Positions 25,767-34,296 of a DNA stretch of 64,000 nucleotides are shown one piece after another. The translations under genes were made by a program, and so were the position numbers. Source of the stretch: Streptomyces fildesensis (GTDB lineage Bacteria; Actinomycetota; Actinomycetes; Streptomycetales; Streptomycetaceae). Below the pieces are notes generated by a model that saw only the letters and a list, made by a program, of their open reading frames with translations, did no database searches and was not told where the DNA came from. The stretch spans positions 1-64,000 of the forward strand of contig NZ_JAAIKO010000010.1 in NCBI RefSeq assembly GCF_016107395.1. Direction: 5' to 3'. Every line of letters starts with the position of its first letter. The stretch's first letter is position 1.

Positions 25767-28697
25767 ATGGACAGCGCGACAGGGCCCGACCGGGGACTGC
25801 GGTTCGCAGTTCTCGGTCCGGTACGGGCATGGCGCGACGACCAGCCGATCGTCACCGGGTCGCCGCAGCAGCGGGCGCTCCTGGCCGCGTTGCTGCTGCG
25901 CGGCGGCCGGACCGCGACCGCATCCGAACTCCTCGACGCCCTGTGGGGCGAGACGGCACCCACCACCGCGCTGGCCGCGCTGCGCTCGTACGCGTTCCGG
26001 CTGCGCAAGGCGCTCGGCGCCGACGCGCTCGTCACCGAATCCGGCGGCTACGCCCTGCATGTGGCGCCCGACGGGCTGGACTTCGCCGCGGCGGAGCGGC
26101 TCGCCGCCGAGGCCGAGAAGGCCCGGGGCGCGGGCGACCCGGTCCGGGCCCGCGAGTTGCTCGCGACGGCGCTGGGCATGTGGAACGGCGAACCGCTGGC
26201 CGGACTGCCCGGCCCGTACGCGGAGGCCCAGCGCAACCGGCTGGAGGAGTGGCGGCTCACCGTCACCGAGACCCGCCTGGAGTTGGACCTGGAGCTGGCC
26301 GCGCACGCCGAGGCCGTCTCCGAACTGACCGCGCTCTCCGCCGAGCAGCCGCTGCGCGAACGGCTGCGCTGCCTGCTGATGCTCGCGCTCTACCGCAGCG
26401 GCCGGCAGGCCGAGGCGCTCGGTGTGTACGCCGACACCCGCCGGCTGCTCGCCGACGAGCTGGGCGTCGACCCCTGCGCCGAGCTCAGCGAACTCCACCA
26501 GCGGATCCTGGAGGCCGATCCGGGCCTGGCCGCCCCCGCCGGGCCCGGCGCGCACACCGCCGAGGTGGTCCGGCCGGCCCAGCTTCCCGCGACCGTCGCC
26601 GACTTCACCGGCCGCGCCGCCTTCGTCCGGGAACTCGGCGCCCAGCTCACCGAGGCCGACAAGGGCGTCATGGCCGTCTCCGCGCTGGCCGGCATCGGCG
26701 GCGTCGGCAAGACCACCCTCGCCGTCCATGTCGCCCACGCCGCCCGCGAGGCCTTCCCCGACGGGCAGCTCTACGTCGATCTGCAGGGCACCGACGCCAG
26801 GCCCGCGGAACCCGAAGCCGTCCTCGGCTCGTTCCTGCGGGCGCTGGGCCTGTCCGACAGCGCGATCCCCGACTCGCTCGCGGACCGCGCCGCGCTCTAC
26901 CGCTCCACCCTGGACGGCCGCCGGGTGCTGGCGCTGCTCGACAACGCCCATGACGCCGCCCAGGTCCGGCCGCTGCTGCCCGGCACGCCCGGCTGCGCCG
27001 CGCTGATCACCAGCCGGGTCCGGATGGTCGACCTCGCGGGCGCGCATCTCGTCGACCTGGACGTGATGAGCCCCGAGGAGGCGCTGCAGCTCTTCACCCG
27101 GATCGTCGGCGAGGAGCGCGTCACCAGCGAGCGCCAGTCCGCGCTCGACGTCGTCGCCGCCTGCGGTTTCCTGCCGCTCGCCATCCGTATCGCCGCCTCC
27201 CGGCTGGCCGCGCGCCGCACCTGGACCGTCGCCGTCCTGGCCCGCAAGCTCGCCGACCAGCGCCGCCGCCTCGACGAACTGCGCGCCGGTGACCTGGCCG
27301 TCAAGGCCACCTTCGAACTCGGCTACGGCCAGCTCGAACCGCTCCAGGCCCGCGCGTTCCGCCTGCTGTCGCTGCCCGACGGCCCGGACATCTCGCTGGA
27401 CGCGGCCGCCGCCGTCCTGGACATGGACCCGTACTCGACCGAGGAACTGCTCGAAGCCCTCGTCGACATCAGCCTCATCGAGTCCGCCGCCCCGGCCCGC
27501 TACCGCTTCCACGACCTGCTGCGGCTGTACGCCCGCGAGTGCGCCGACCGCGACGAGACCGACGAGGCCCGCTGCCGGGCGCTGTCCCGGCTGCTCGACT
27601 TCTACCTCTCCTCCGCCGCGTGCGCGTACGAGCTGGAGAACCCCGGCGACCGCGTCCTCGACCACCTCGCCCCGACCGAACGGACCGGCCTGGCCTTCGG
27701 CACCCGCGAAGAGGCCCTGGAATGGCTCTTCTCCGAGGCCCAGGGCCTGCTCGCCGCCGTGCAGCAGGCCGCCGGCGGCGGCTGCGAGGGCCCGATGCGG
27801 CGCGCGGTCGACCTGCTGTGGGCGGCCCAGGATCTGATGGAGTCGGGCGTCTACGCGCGGCAGTACGAGCAGGGTGTGCAGGCGCTGGTGACGACGGCGG
27901 GCGACTGCGCCGAGCATCTGGTCGAGGGCCGGGCCCGCGTCCTCCTCGGCCAACTCCACCGGCTGTCCGGGCAGTTCGTGGCCGCGGACATGGAGGCGCA
28001 GCGCTCCTTCATCCTGGGCATGGCCGCGGAAGACCCGCTGACCCGCAGCTACGCCCTCAACCTGCGGGGCGGGATCGCCCTGCAGGGCCACCGCTTCGAC
28101 GAGTGCGCCGAGTACCACAGCAACGCGCTGGAAGCGTTCCGCGAGGACGGCAACCGGCACGGCGAGGCCGCCGCGCTCAGCAACCTCTCCCGGGCCCAGC
28201 TGGAGCTGGGCGACACCGACGCCGCGGTGTCCGCCACCGAGCAGGTCGTGGCGATCTACCGCGGACTGGGCGCCGGCTTCCGGCTCGGCAACGGCCTGTA
28301 CGCCATGGGCATCGCCCTCACCACGACCGACCGGCTCGACGAGGCGACCGTCTGCCTGACCGAGGCCCTGGGCATCTTCCACGAAGCGCGGCAGCGGTTC
28401 TGGGAGGGCATGACGCTCTTCCGGCTCTCCAAGGTCCACCTGGCGGGCGGCCAGTGGCGCCAGTCCGCGTCCCACGCCGAGCAGGCCCTCGTCATCCTCC
28501 GCGAGGTCGGCGGCGAATGGCGCACCGCGAACGCCCTCACCGTCCTGGGGCGAGCCCTCGCCGGCTTCGGCCAGACCATCCGTGCCCGCGCCTGCTGGCA
28601 CGACGCCCTCGGCATCTTCACGGCGCTCGGATCCCCCGAGGCGGACGAGGTCCGACGGCTCATCGACGACCGGTCGTCCCCCGCCGTTGCCATATAA
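25767..28697 (+). CDS. afsR: AfsR: SARP-NB-ARC-TPR global regulator of secondary metabolism
   Basis: 976 residues, close to the 993 known for S. coelicolor AfsR. Domains: OmpR-type winged helix (about 10-100, FAVLGPVRAWR...GSPQQRALLAALLLRGGR), bacterial transcriptional activation domain (about 110-255), NB-ARC ATPase with P-loop GIGGVGKTTLA (308-318), Walker B LALLDNAHD near 388 and GFLPLAIRI near 466, then TPR-like helices to the end. In S. coelicolor, AfsR is phosphorylated on Ser/Thr by AfsK and activates transcription of afsS. Here an AfsS-like gene lies 152 bp downstream on the same strand and an AfsK-like kinase at 35.7-38.2 kb, which makes the assignment firm. Start ATG 25767. Confidence 0.93.
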   Translation: MDSATGPDRGLRFAVLGPVRAWRDDQPIVTGSPQQRALLAALLLRGGRTATASELLDALWGETAPTTALAALRSYAFRLRKALGADALVTESGGYALHVAPDGLDFAAAERLAAEAEKARGAGDPVRARELLATALGMWNGEPLAGLPGPYAEAQRNRLEEWRLTVTETRLELDLELAAHAEAVSELTALSAEQPLRERLRCLLMLALYRSGRQAEALGVYADTRRLLADELGVDPCAELSELHQRILEADPGLAAPAGPGAHTAEVVRPAQLPATVADFTGRAAFVRELGAQLTEADKGVMAVSALAGIGGVGKTTLAVHVAHAAREAFPDGQLYVDLQGTDARPAEPEAVLGSFLRALGLSDSAIPDSLADRAALYRSTLDGRRVLALLDNAHDAAQVRPLLPGTPGCAALITSRVRMVDLAGAHLVDLDVMSPEEALQLFTRIVGEERVTSERQSALDVVAACGFLPLAIRIAASRLAARRTWTVAVLARKLADQRRRLDELRAGDLAVKATFELGYGQLEPLQARAFRLLSLPDGPDISLDAAAAVLDMDPYSTEELLEALVDISLIESAAPARYRFHDLLRLYARECADRDETDEARCRALSRLLDFYLSSAACAYELENPGDRVLDHLAPTERTGLAFGTREEALEWLFSEAQGLLAAVQQAAGGGCEGPMRRAVDLLWAAQDLMESGVYARQYEQGVQALVTTAGDCAEHLVEGRARVLLGQLHRLSGQFVAADMEAQRSFILGMAAEDPLTRSYALNLRGGIALQGHRFDECAEYHSNALEAFREDGNRHGEAAALSNLSRAQLELGDTDAAVSATEQVVAIYRGLGAGFRLGNGLYAMGIALTTTDRLDEATVCLTEALGIFHEARQRFWEGMTLFRLSKVHLAGGQWRQSASHAEQALVILREVGGEWRTANALTVLGRALAGFGQTIRARACWHDALGIFTALGSPEADEVRRLIDDRSSPAVAI

Positions 28698-28711
28698 TCG
28701 CAGGTCACCTC

Positions 28712-28815
28712 AATCAACGCGCTCGTTTATCTGTTGATTATCTCGGGATGCCAGGATTCCATTCATTGCACGAGCTACCCACCCGGTGGCGCACGGGGGT
28801 CGCCACCGGGTGGGT
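28712..28815 (+). promoter_or_regulatory. afsR-afsS intergenic inverted repeats (terminator or afsS leader)
   Basis: Two structures. AATCAAC (28712-28718) / GTTGATT (28733-28739) is an AT-rich inverted repeat, unusual for this DNA. A perfect 15-bp stem ACCCACCCGGTGGCG (28777-28791) / CGCCACCGGGTGGGT (28801-28815) has a 9-nt loop, 34 bp before the afsS ATG. The hairpin may end afsR transcripts or shape an afsS leader. AfsR is known to bind the afsS promoter; its exact site here is not certain, although ATTCCATTCATT at 28757-28768 has a short repeat typical of SARP targets. Confidence 0.5.
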
Positions 28816-28849
28816 GCAACACAGGACCGACAAAACCTGGGGAGTCCAT

Positions 28850-29014
28850 ATGACCACCGAGATCCCGAAGCCAAAGAACGACGGCGGCACCGTCAAGCCG
28901 GACAACTGGCACAACGACAGCACGACGGAGCCCATCCCCGACGTCCTCCTCGCCGACGGTGGCCCCGAGACCAAGCCCGACAACTGGCACAACGACTCCG
29001 AGCCCGCCAAGTAA
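28850..29014 (+). CDS. afsS: AfsS-like small regulator with repeated KPDNWHNDS motif
   Basis: 54 residues, start ATG 28850 with GGGGAG just upstream. The protein contains two copies of a T-x-KPDNWHNDS motif (about 14-24 and 41-50). As I recall, repeats ending in PDNWH are the hallmark of S. coelicolor AfsS (63 residues, three repeats). AfsS is a sigma-factor-like small protein that stimulates antibiotic production downstream of AfsR. Position straight after afsR on the same strand supports the call. This copy is shorter with two clear repeats. The mechanism of AfsS is not settled. Confidence 0.9.
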   Translation: MTTEIPKPKNDGGTVKPDNWHNDSTTEPIPDVLLADGGPETKPDNWHNDSEPAK

Positions 29015-29123
29015 CAGGCCGGGCCGGCGAATCGGGCCCCGCCCGCTCGGGGGAGCGCCAGGGGTGACCGGGGGGAACCACAAAGCACGGGGAAGCACGG
29101 GGGAACGACGGGGGAACGCTCAG

Positions 29124-29296
29124 GAGCTCGGGGGAGCTCAGGAGCGAACGGGCTCGGGGGGCCCATGGTCCGGGGGGACCGCACGGGGGAAGCTCAGGGG
29201 TTCGGGGGAACTCAGGAGTGCACGGGGCTCGAGGGAGCCCACTGGTGAACGGGTCCGGGGGGACCCGGCACGAATCCGGAGTCCGGGGGGACTCAG
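29124..29296. repeat. Array of mini-palindromes with poly-G loops
   Basis: At least seven short inverted repeats share a G-run centre, including GAGCTC-GGGG-GAGCTC (29124-29139), GGTCC..GGACC (29167-29180), GTTC..GAAC (29200-29211), GGGCTC..GAGCCC (about 29225-29239), GGGTCC..GGACCC (about 29251-29266) and GAGTCC..GGACTC (about 29278-29294). The G-runs of four to six on the plus strand could also form quadruplexes. With the terminator below this fills the 426-bp gap between afsS and the convergent CoA-ligase gene. Confidence 0.7.
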
Positions 29297-29327
29297 CGGA
29301 ACGATCGGGACCGCACAGGGGGAACGC

Positions 29328-29372
29328 GAGAGACCGACCATGGCGTGGAGGGGGCGCCGTGGCCGGTCTCTC
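29328..29372. terminator. Strong 18-bp hairpin between afsS and CoA-ligase genes
   Basis: Left arm 29328-29345 and right arm 29355-29372 pair over 18 bp with two wobble pairs and a 9-nt purine loop. It serves as a terminator on either strand between the convergent genes. Confidence 0.85.
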
Positions 29373-29440
29373 TTCCTGTGCGGGACCGGCTCTACCGCCG
29401 CGAGGGGAGCGGTCGACGTCCCCTTCGCACTTTTGCCCGG

Positions 29441-31015
29441 CTACGCGGGCGGCGTCCGCGCCGCCCCCCGCAGCTCCGCCTTCATCACTTTGCCGCTCGC
29501 GTTCCGCGGCAGTTCCGTCAGGAAGTTCACTTCCCTCGGGACCTTGTAGTTGGCCATTTCGCGGCGGGACCAGGCGATGAGGTCGTCCGCGGAGAGGGTG
29601 GAGTCGCGGCGGCGGATGACGTAGGCCTTGCCCACCTCGCCGAGGCGGGGGTCGGGGATGCCGATGACGGCGGCGTCCGTGACGTCGGGGTGGTGGCGCA
29701 GGGCCTGTTCTATCTCGGCGGGGTAGGCGTTGAATCCGCCGACGATGAACATGTCCTTGATGCGGTCGGTGATGCGCAGGTTGCCGTCGGCGTCCATGAC
29801 GCCGACGTCGCCGGTGTGGAGCCAGCCGTCGGCGTCGATCGCGCGGTCCGTCTCGTCGGGGTCCTCGAAATAGCCGCGCATGACGTTGTAGCCGCGGACC
29901 AGGACCTCGCCGGGTTCGCCGGGCCCTGCGGACAGGACGCGTACCTCGGTGTCGGGGATGGCGCGCCCCGATGTGGAGGCGATGACTTCGGCGGGGTCGC
30001 CCTGGCGGCACATCGTGACCGTGCCGCCGGCCTCGGTGAGGCCGTACGCCGTCAGGACGGTGGCGATCTTCAGCTCGGAGCGCAGCCGTTCCACGAGTTC
30101 GAGCGGGACGACGGCGGCGCCGGTGACGACGAGGCGCAACGCGCTCAGGTCGTGCTTGGCGCGGGCCGGGTGGTCGAGGATCGACTGGTGGAGGGTGGGC
30201 GGGCCGGGGAGGACGCTGATGCGTTCCGCGGCGATGTTGGCGAGCGCGGTGTCGACGTTGAAGACGGGCTGCGGCACCATCGTGGCGCCGCGCATGAGGC
30301 AGGCGATGATGCCCGCCTTGTAGCCGAAGGTGTGGAAGAACGGGTTGATGATCAGGTAGCGGTCGCCCTCGGTGAGGCCGGCCAGTTCGCTCCAGACGCT
30401 GTAGACGCGCAGCGTCTGGGCGTGGCTGATGACGGCGCCCTTGGGGTGGCCCGTGGTCCCGGAGGTGAACGTGATGTCCGAGGGGTCGTCCGGGCGCAGC
30501 GAGTCCGCCCGGCGGCGCACCGCCTCGCGGGAGACCGTCCCGCCGCCCGCCAGGAAGTCCCGCCAGGTGCGGTAGCCCTCGGGGGCGGTGTCGGAGAGGA
30601 CGACGACCTCTTGCAGGTGCGGCAGTTCGGCGTCGGCGCGGCGCAGCGAGGCCACGTAGGACGTGCCGAGGAAGGTGCCGGTGACGAAGAGCAGTCTGGC
30701 GCGGGTCCGTTCCAGGACGTAGGCCGCCTCGGCGCCCTTGAAGCGGGTGTTGAGGGGGACGAGGACGCCGCCCGCGGACACGGCGCCGAGCGCCGCGACG
30801 ATCCAGTCGAGCGTGTTGGGCGCCCAGATGGCGACACGGTCGCCGGCTTCGACGCCCGCCGCGATCGTGGCGGCGGCGGCCCGCTCGACGCGCTCACCCA
30901 GCTCCGCGTAGCTGATGCGGGTCCGGCCGTCGACGACCGCCTCGCGGTCGCCGTACTGTCGTACCGCCGCTCGTACCAGCCCCGGGATGCTGCCCCAGTC
31001 CAGGTCACCGCGCAT
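29441..31015 (-). CDS. FadD3-like acyl-CoA synthetase
   Basis: 524 residues, class I adenylate-forming enzyme (acid + ATP + CoA to acyl-CoA). Motifs: TFTSGTTGHPKGA (P-loop-like A3) near 180, INPFFHTFGYKAGI near 225, TAYGLTEAGG (A5) near 310, GWLHTGDVG (A7) near 400, DRIKDMFIVGGFNAYPAEIE (A8 hinge) near 420, and NASGKVMK with the catalytic Lys near 512. The NPFFH.FGYKAGI.A stretch and overall order strongly resemble mycobacterial FadD3, the CoA ligase for the steroid C/D-ring propionate HIP, as far as I remember that protein. ATG 31015 has GGGGAG upstream. Two regulon operators lie in the shared divergent promoter. The substrate is probably a bulky cyclic acid, but this is inference. Confidence 0.88.
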   Translation of the reverse strand: MRGDLDWGSIPGLVRAAVRQYGDREAVVDGRTRISYAELGERVERAAAATIAAGVEAGDRVAIWAPNTLDWIVAALGAVSAGGVLVPLNTRFKGAEAAYVLERTRARLLFVTGTFLGTSYVASLRRADAELPHLQEVVVLSDTAPEGYRTWRDFLAGGGTVSREAVRRRADSLRPDDPSDITFTSGTTGHPKGAVISHAQTLRVYSVWSELAGLTEGDRYLIINPFFHTFGYKAGIIACLMRGATMVPQPVFNVDTALANIAAERISVLPGPPTLHQSILDHPARAKHDLSALRLVVTGAAVVPLELVERLRSELKIATVLTAYGLTEAGGTVTMCRQGDPAEVIASTSGRAIPDTEVRVLSAGPGEPGEVLVRGYNVMRGYFEDPDETDRAIDADGWLHTGDVGVMDADGNLRITDRIKDMFIVGGFNAYPAEIEQALRHHPDVTDAAVIGIPDPRLGEVGKAYVIRRRDSTLSADDLIAWSRREMANYKVPREVNFLTELPRNASGKVMKAELRGAARTPPA

Positions 31016-31092
31016 GATGCTCCCCTCAACGGGCTTACCGACTGCCTGACCACCGCTACCGGAATACCCGGATACCTCTGACCCACCACTAC

Positions 31093-31107
31093 CTGACTAC
31101 CCGTCAG
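31093..31107. promoter_or_regulatory. Operator copy 7 (CTGAC-N5-GTCAG)
   Basis: CTGACTACCCGTCAG in the 146-bp divergent promoter between the CoA ligase (minus) and the thiolase-like operon (plus). Confidence 0.78.
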
Positions 31108-31119
31108 ATTAGCGGTACC

Positions 31120-31134
31120 CTGACTGGCTGTCAG
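31120..31134. promoter_or_regulatory. Operator copy 8 (CTGAC-N5-GTCAG)
   Basis: CTGACTGGCTGTCAG, 27 bp from copy 7 (centre to centre), 27 bp before the thiolase-like start. Confidence 0.78.
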
Positions 31135-31161
31135 CAGTGATGACCATGCCGGGAGGTGTCC

Positions 31162-32313
31162 GTGAGCGCTGCCCTGAAGGACGCGACAGCGATCGTGGGA
31201 ATAGGCCAGACCCCGTTCGCCAAGAACCTTGTGGAGTCCGAACGCGCCCTGGCCTGCCGCGCGATCATCGCGGCACTCGACGACGCCGGGATAGCACCCG
31301 CCGAGGTCGACGGCTTCGCCTCCTACACGATGGAGGAGACCGACGAGGTCGAGGTGGCGAAGTCCATCGGCGCCGGGGACGTCACCTTCTTCTCCAAGGT
31401 CGGGTACGGCGGTGGCGGCTCCTGCGCGACGGTGGCGCACCTCGCGGCGGCCGTCGCCACCGGGCAGGCGACCGTGGGCGTGGCCTGGCGGTCCCGCAAA
31501 CGCGGCAGCGGCAAGCGCCCCTGGACCAACACCGCGGTCCAGCTCCCCACCCCCGGCCAGTGGACCCGGCCCTTCGGGCTGCTGCGTCCCGCCGACGAGA
31601 TCGGGATGCTCGCCCGCCGCTACATGCACGAGTTCGGCGCGACCCGCGATCACCTGTTCAACGTCGCCCTCGCCTGCCGTAACCGCGCCAACCAGAACCC
31701 GGCCGCGATGATGTATGAGCGCCCGCTGACCCGCGAGATGTACATGACGTCCCGCTGGATCAGTGAACCGCTCTGCCTCTTCGACAACTGCCTGGAGACC
31801 GACGGGGCGCTGGCCTGCGTCGTCGTCAGCGCCGAGCGCGCCCGCGACTGCCGCCGCAAGCCCGTCTACGTGCACTCCGCCGCCCAGGGCCTGCCCGCCC
31901 AGCACCACGGCATGGTCAACTACTGGAACGACGACCCGCTGACCGGCCCGTCCTGGGCCACCGCGCGCCATCTGTGGAAGAACTCCGACCTCACCCCTGA
32001 GGACGTCGATGTCGCCCAGATCTACGACGCGTTCACCCCGCTCATCCCGCTCTCCCTGGAGGGCTACGGCTTCTGCGGCCGCGGCGAGGGCGCCGCGTTC
32101 ACCGAGGGCGGCGCCCTGGAGATCGGTGGCCGGCTCCCCATCAACACCGGCGGCGGCGGGCTCAGCGAGGCGTACGTCCACGGCTTCAACCTCATCAACG
32201 AGGGCGTCAAGCAACTGCGCGGCGACTCCACCGCCCAGGTCCCCGACGCCGCGACCTGCCTGGTCACGGCGGGCGAGGGCGTACCGACATCCGCGCTGCT
32301 GCTGCGAAGCTGA
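31162..32313 (+). CDS. Thiolase-fold lipid-transfer-like protein (Ltp2-type candidate aldolase)
   Basis: 383 residues from the GTG at 31162, with GGGAGG 5 nt upstream. The thiolase superfamily fold is visible in IVGIGQTPFAKN, GGGGSCATVAHLAAAVATG near 95, VDVAQIYDAFTPL near 290 and INTGGGGLSEAYVHG near 335. It lacks the strict thiolase Cys/His signature context and matches the SCP-x/Ltp subgroup. Family members such as Ltp2 work with a DUF35 partner as retro-aldolases in steroid side-chain removal. The adjoining DUF35 gene (32327) and enoyl-CoA hydratase (32818) form one operon with it. A C-C cleaving role is inferred. Confidence 0.84.
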   Translation: MSAALKDATAIVGIGQTPFAKNLVESERALACRAIIAALDDAGIAPAEVDGFASYTMEETDEVEVAKSIGAGDVTFFSKVGYGGGGSCATVAHLAAAVATGQATVGVAWRSRKRGSGKRPWTNTAVQLPTPGQWTRPFGLLRPADEIGMLARRYMHEFGATRDHLFNVALACRNRANQNPAAMMYERPLTREMYMTSRWISEPLCLFDNCLETDGALACVVVSAERARDCRRKPVYVHSAAQGLPAQHHGMVNYWNDDPLTGPSWATARHLWKNSDLTPEDVDVAQIYDAFTPLIPLSLEGYGFCGRGEGAAFTEGGALEIGGRLPINTGGGGLSEAYVHGFNLINEGVKQLRGDSTAQVPDAATCLVTAGEGVPTSALLLRS

Positions 32314-32326
32314 GGAGCTGACCGCC

Positions 32327-32821
32327 ATGACCGCCCTGCCCACCGAGCCCGCCAGGACCGTCGAGTCCGCCACCGCCACGACCGGCGACGGCCTGCTGCT
32401 GCCCGTGCCCGACGACGACGGCGCGCCCTTCTGGGAGTACGCCCGCCGTGGCGAGCTGCGCGTCCAGGCGTGCGCCGCCTGCGGCGTCCTGCGCTTCCCG
32501 CCGCGCCCCTGCTGCCCGCACTGCCAGTCCTTCGACAGCGAGTGGCGGCGGATGAGCGGCCGCGGCCGCATCTGGTCGTACGTCTTCCCGCACCCGCCGC
32601 TGCTGCCCGCCTACGCGGAACAGGCGCCGTACAACGCGATCGTCGTGGAGCTGCTGGACGCCCCGCGGATCCGTCTGGTCGGCAACCTCGTCACGTCGGC
32701 CGACGCCCCGCTCGACTCCGTCGATCCGTCGAGGCTCCGCATCGGCGCCGGGGTGAAGGTCGCCTTCCACGCGATGGCGGACGGCGTCACCGTGCCGCGC
32801 TGGCTGCTGGAGCGGCCATGA
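32327..32821 (+). CDS. Zn-ribbon OB-fold (DUF35) protein, partner of the thiolase-like protein
   Basis: 164 residues, start ATG 32327 after GAGGAG. A rubredoxin-like Zn ribbon (C49-xx-C52 ... C63-xx-C66 in CAACGVLRFPPRPCCPHC) is followed by an OB fold (SGRGRIWSYVFPHPP, YNAIVVELLD). DUF35 proteins bind thiolase-fold enzymes and complete or stabilise their acyl-CoA site, as in the ChsH2-Ltp2 complex. The stop overlaps the next gene's start (ATGA), so it is coupled to the hydratase. Confidence 0.9.
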   Translation: MTALPTEPARTVESATATTGDGLLLPVPDDDGAPFWEYARRGELRVQACAACGVLRFPPRPCCPHCQSFDSEWRRMSGRGRIWSYVFPHPPLLPAYAEQAPYNAIVVELLDAPRIRLVGNLVTSADAPLDSVDPSRLRIGAGVKVAFHAMADGVTVPRWLLERP

Positions 32822-33582
32822 GCGTCACCTGTACGTCGAAGGACGGCGTCGCCGTCGTCACCCTGGACCGCCCGCGGCGCCTCAACGCGATCGACCTCGA
32901 CACCGTCACCGAACTCACCGCCTTGTGGCGGGAGTTCCGGATGAACGACGACGTCCGCGCGATCGTCCTCACCGGCGCCGGCGACAAGGCGTTCTGCACC
33001 GGGATCGACCGCTCCGTCGACGTCCCGCAGCCGCCGTCCCCGTATTCCATCGACGATCCGCTGCTGCGCCTCGGCCCCAAGTCCAACGACCTGTGGAAGC
33101 CGGTCGTCGCGGCCGTCAACGGCATGGCCTGCGGCGGCGCCTTCTATCTCCTGGGCGAGGCCGAGTTCGTCATCGCCGCCGAGCACGCCACCTTCTTCGA
33201 CCCGCACACGACGTACGGCATGGTCAGCGCCTACGAGTCCGTCCTCATGGCGCAGCGCATGCCGTACGGCGAGGTCATGCGGATGTCGCTGATGGGCACG
33301 GCGGAGCGGGTCGGCGCGCGACGGGCCCACGAGACCGGTCTCGTGTCGGAGGTCGTCCCGGCGGACGAGCTGCTCGACGCGGCCCTGCGCGCCGCCGCCG
33401 TCATCGCCTCCTACCCGACGGAAGCGGTCCAGGGCACTGTCCGCGCCGTCTGGTCCGCCCGCGAGGCGGCCCGCGCGCACGCACTGGCGCAGGCCCCGCA
33501 CCTCATCGCGCTCGGGAACCTGCCGCCGGAACGTCAGGCGGGACTGTTCACGTCGCGCAGCGGAGAGTTCCGGGTGCGCTGA
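32818..33582 (+). CDS. Enoyl-CoA hydratase/isomerase family protein with atypical active site
   Basis: 254 residues, crotonase fold, starting inside the DUF35 stop codon. Oxyanion-hole segments are present (AFCTGIDRS near 60 and NGMACGGAFYLL near 100). The segment that usually carries the catalytic Glu reads FFDPHTTYGMVSAYE, and the Glu-rich PE-N-G-P consensus is absent. It may therefore be an isomerase, hydrolase or retro-Claisen-type member rather than a standard hydratase. Third gene of the operator 7/8 operon, so it is predicted to act on the same acyl-CoA as the thiolase-like protein. Confidence 0.84.
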   Translation: MSVTCTSKDGVAVVTLDRPRRLNAIDLDTVTELTALWREFRMNDDVRAIVLTGAGDKAFCTGIDRSVDVPQPPSPYSIDDPLLRLGPKSNDLWKPVVAAVNGMACGGAFYLLGEAEFVIAAEHATFFDPHTTYGMVSAYESVLMAQRMPYGEVMRMSLMGTAERVGARRAHETGLVSEVVPADELLDAALRAAAVIASYPTEAVQGTVRAVWSAREAARAHALAQAPHLIALGNLPPERQAGLFTSRSGEFRVR

Positions 33583-33601
33583 CGGTCACCCACCCATGAG
33601 C

Positions 33602-34249
33602 TCAGCTGCGGTTGGCACTCGCGATGACGCAGTCGGTCCACTCCCCGCTCGCGACGCCCGAGTCGAGCGTCCCGATGGCGTCGACCGTCTTCGTCGAGCG
33701 GGCCTTCACCAGGGTGCGGGCCAAGGTGGAGCTGCCGATCTGCACGCCCTGCGCGTTCTTCAGGCGCACCACGGCGGAGAAGTAGTACGACTTGGTGCCC
33801 CGGCTGTTGTCGATCCGCAGCTGCGACGTGGGCCGCGCGGCGCTGGAACCGGAGCCGTGGCACTGCACGACGGACACTTGGTCGATCGCGGCCGGCAGCC
33901 CCGTCGGACTGGCCGAACCGGAGGACGTCGGCGAGCTGGTGCTCCGGCGGTAGGTGCTGGTGGACTGCGGTCGCGGGCTGTACGTCGAATCAGAAGTGGA
34001 ACCGGAACTCGAGCCCGAGCCGGAACTGGAGCCGGAACTGGAGCCGGAACTGGAACCGGAACTGGAACCGGAGCCGGAGTTCGAGCTCGAGGAACTGCTG
34101 CTGCTGTGACTACTGCTGCAACCGCCCCCCTTGCTGTGGCTCTTGCTCTTGCTCTTGCTCTTGCTCTTGCTCTTGCTCCCGCTGAAACCGGTGAGCGAAA
34201 GAACGACGACGGCGAGTACCGCGACAAGGCGCAGTTGACGGAGCTGCAA
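33602..34249 (-). CDS. Exported Ser-rich low-complexity protein
   Basis: 215 residues. The N-terminal LRLVAVLAVVVLSLTGF is a signal-like hydrophobic stretch without a clear lipobox. Next come six Ser-Lys dipeptides (encoded by GCAAGA hexamer repeats seen from the plus strand as CTTGCT), then about 75 residues of Ser/Gly repeats, then a folded C-terminal domain of about 90 residues with Cys near 128 and 207. The C-terminal part (LRIDNSRGTKSYYFSAVVRLKNAQG) looks like a beta-sandwich of the FxLYD type. Function unknown; probably a cell-surface protein. Repeat-based length variation is likely. Confidence 0.7.
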   Translation of the reverse strand: MQLRQLRLVAVLAVVVLSLTGFSGSKSKSKSKSKSKSHSKGGGCSSSHSSSSSSSSNSGSGSSSGSSSGSSSGSSSGSGSSSGSTSDSTYSPRPQSTSTYRRSTSSPTSSGSASPTGLPAAIDQVSVVQCHGSGSSAARPTSQLRIDNSRGTKSYYFSAVVRLKNAQGVQIGSSTLARTLVKARSTKTVDAIGTLDSGVASGEWTDCVIASANRS

Positions 34250-34296
34250 GGCTGACCATCCCCAGTGGTTGGCAGGAGCGCGTCAGGCTAGCAGCC

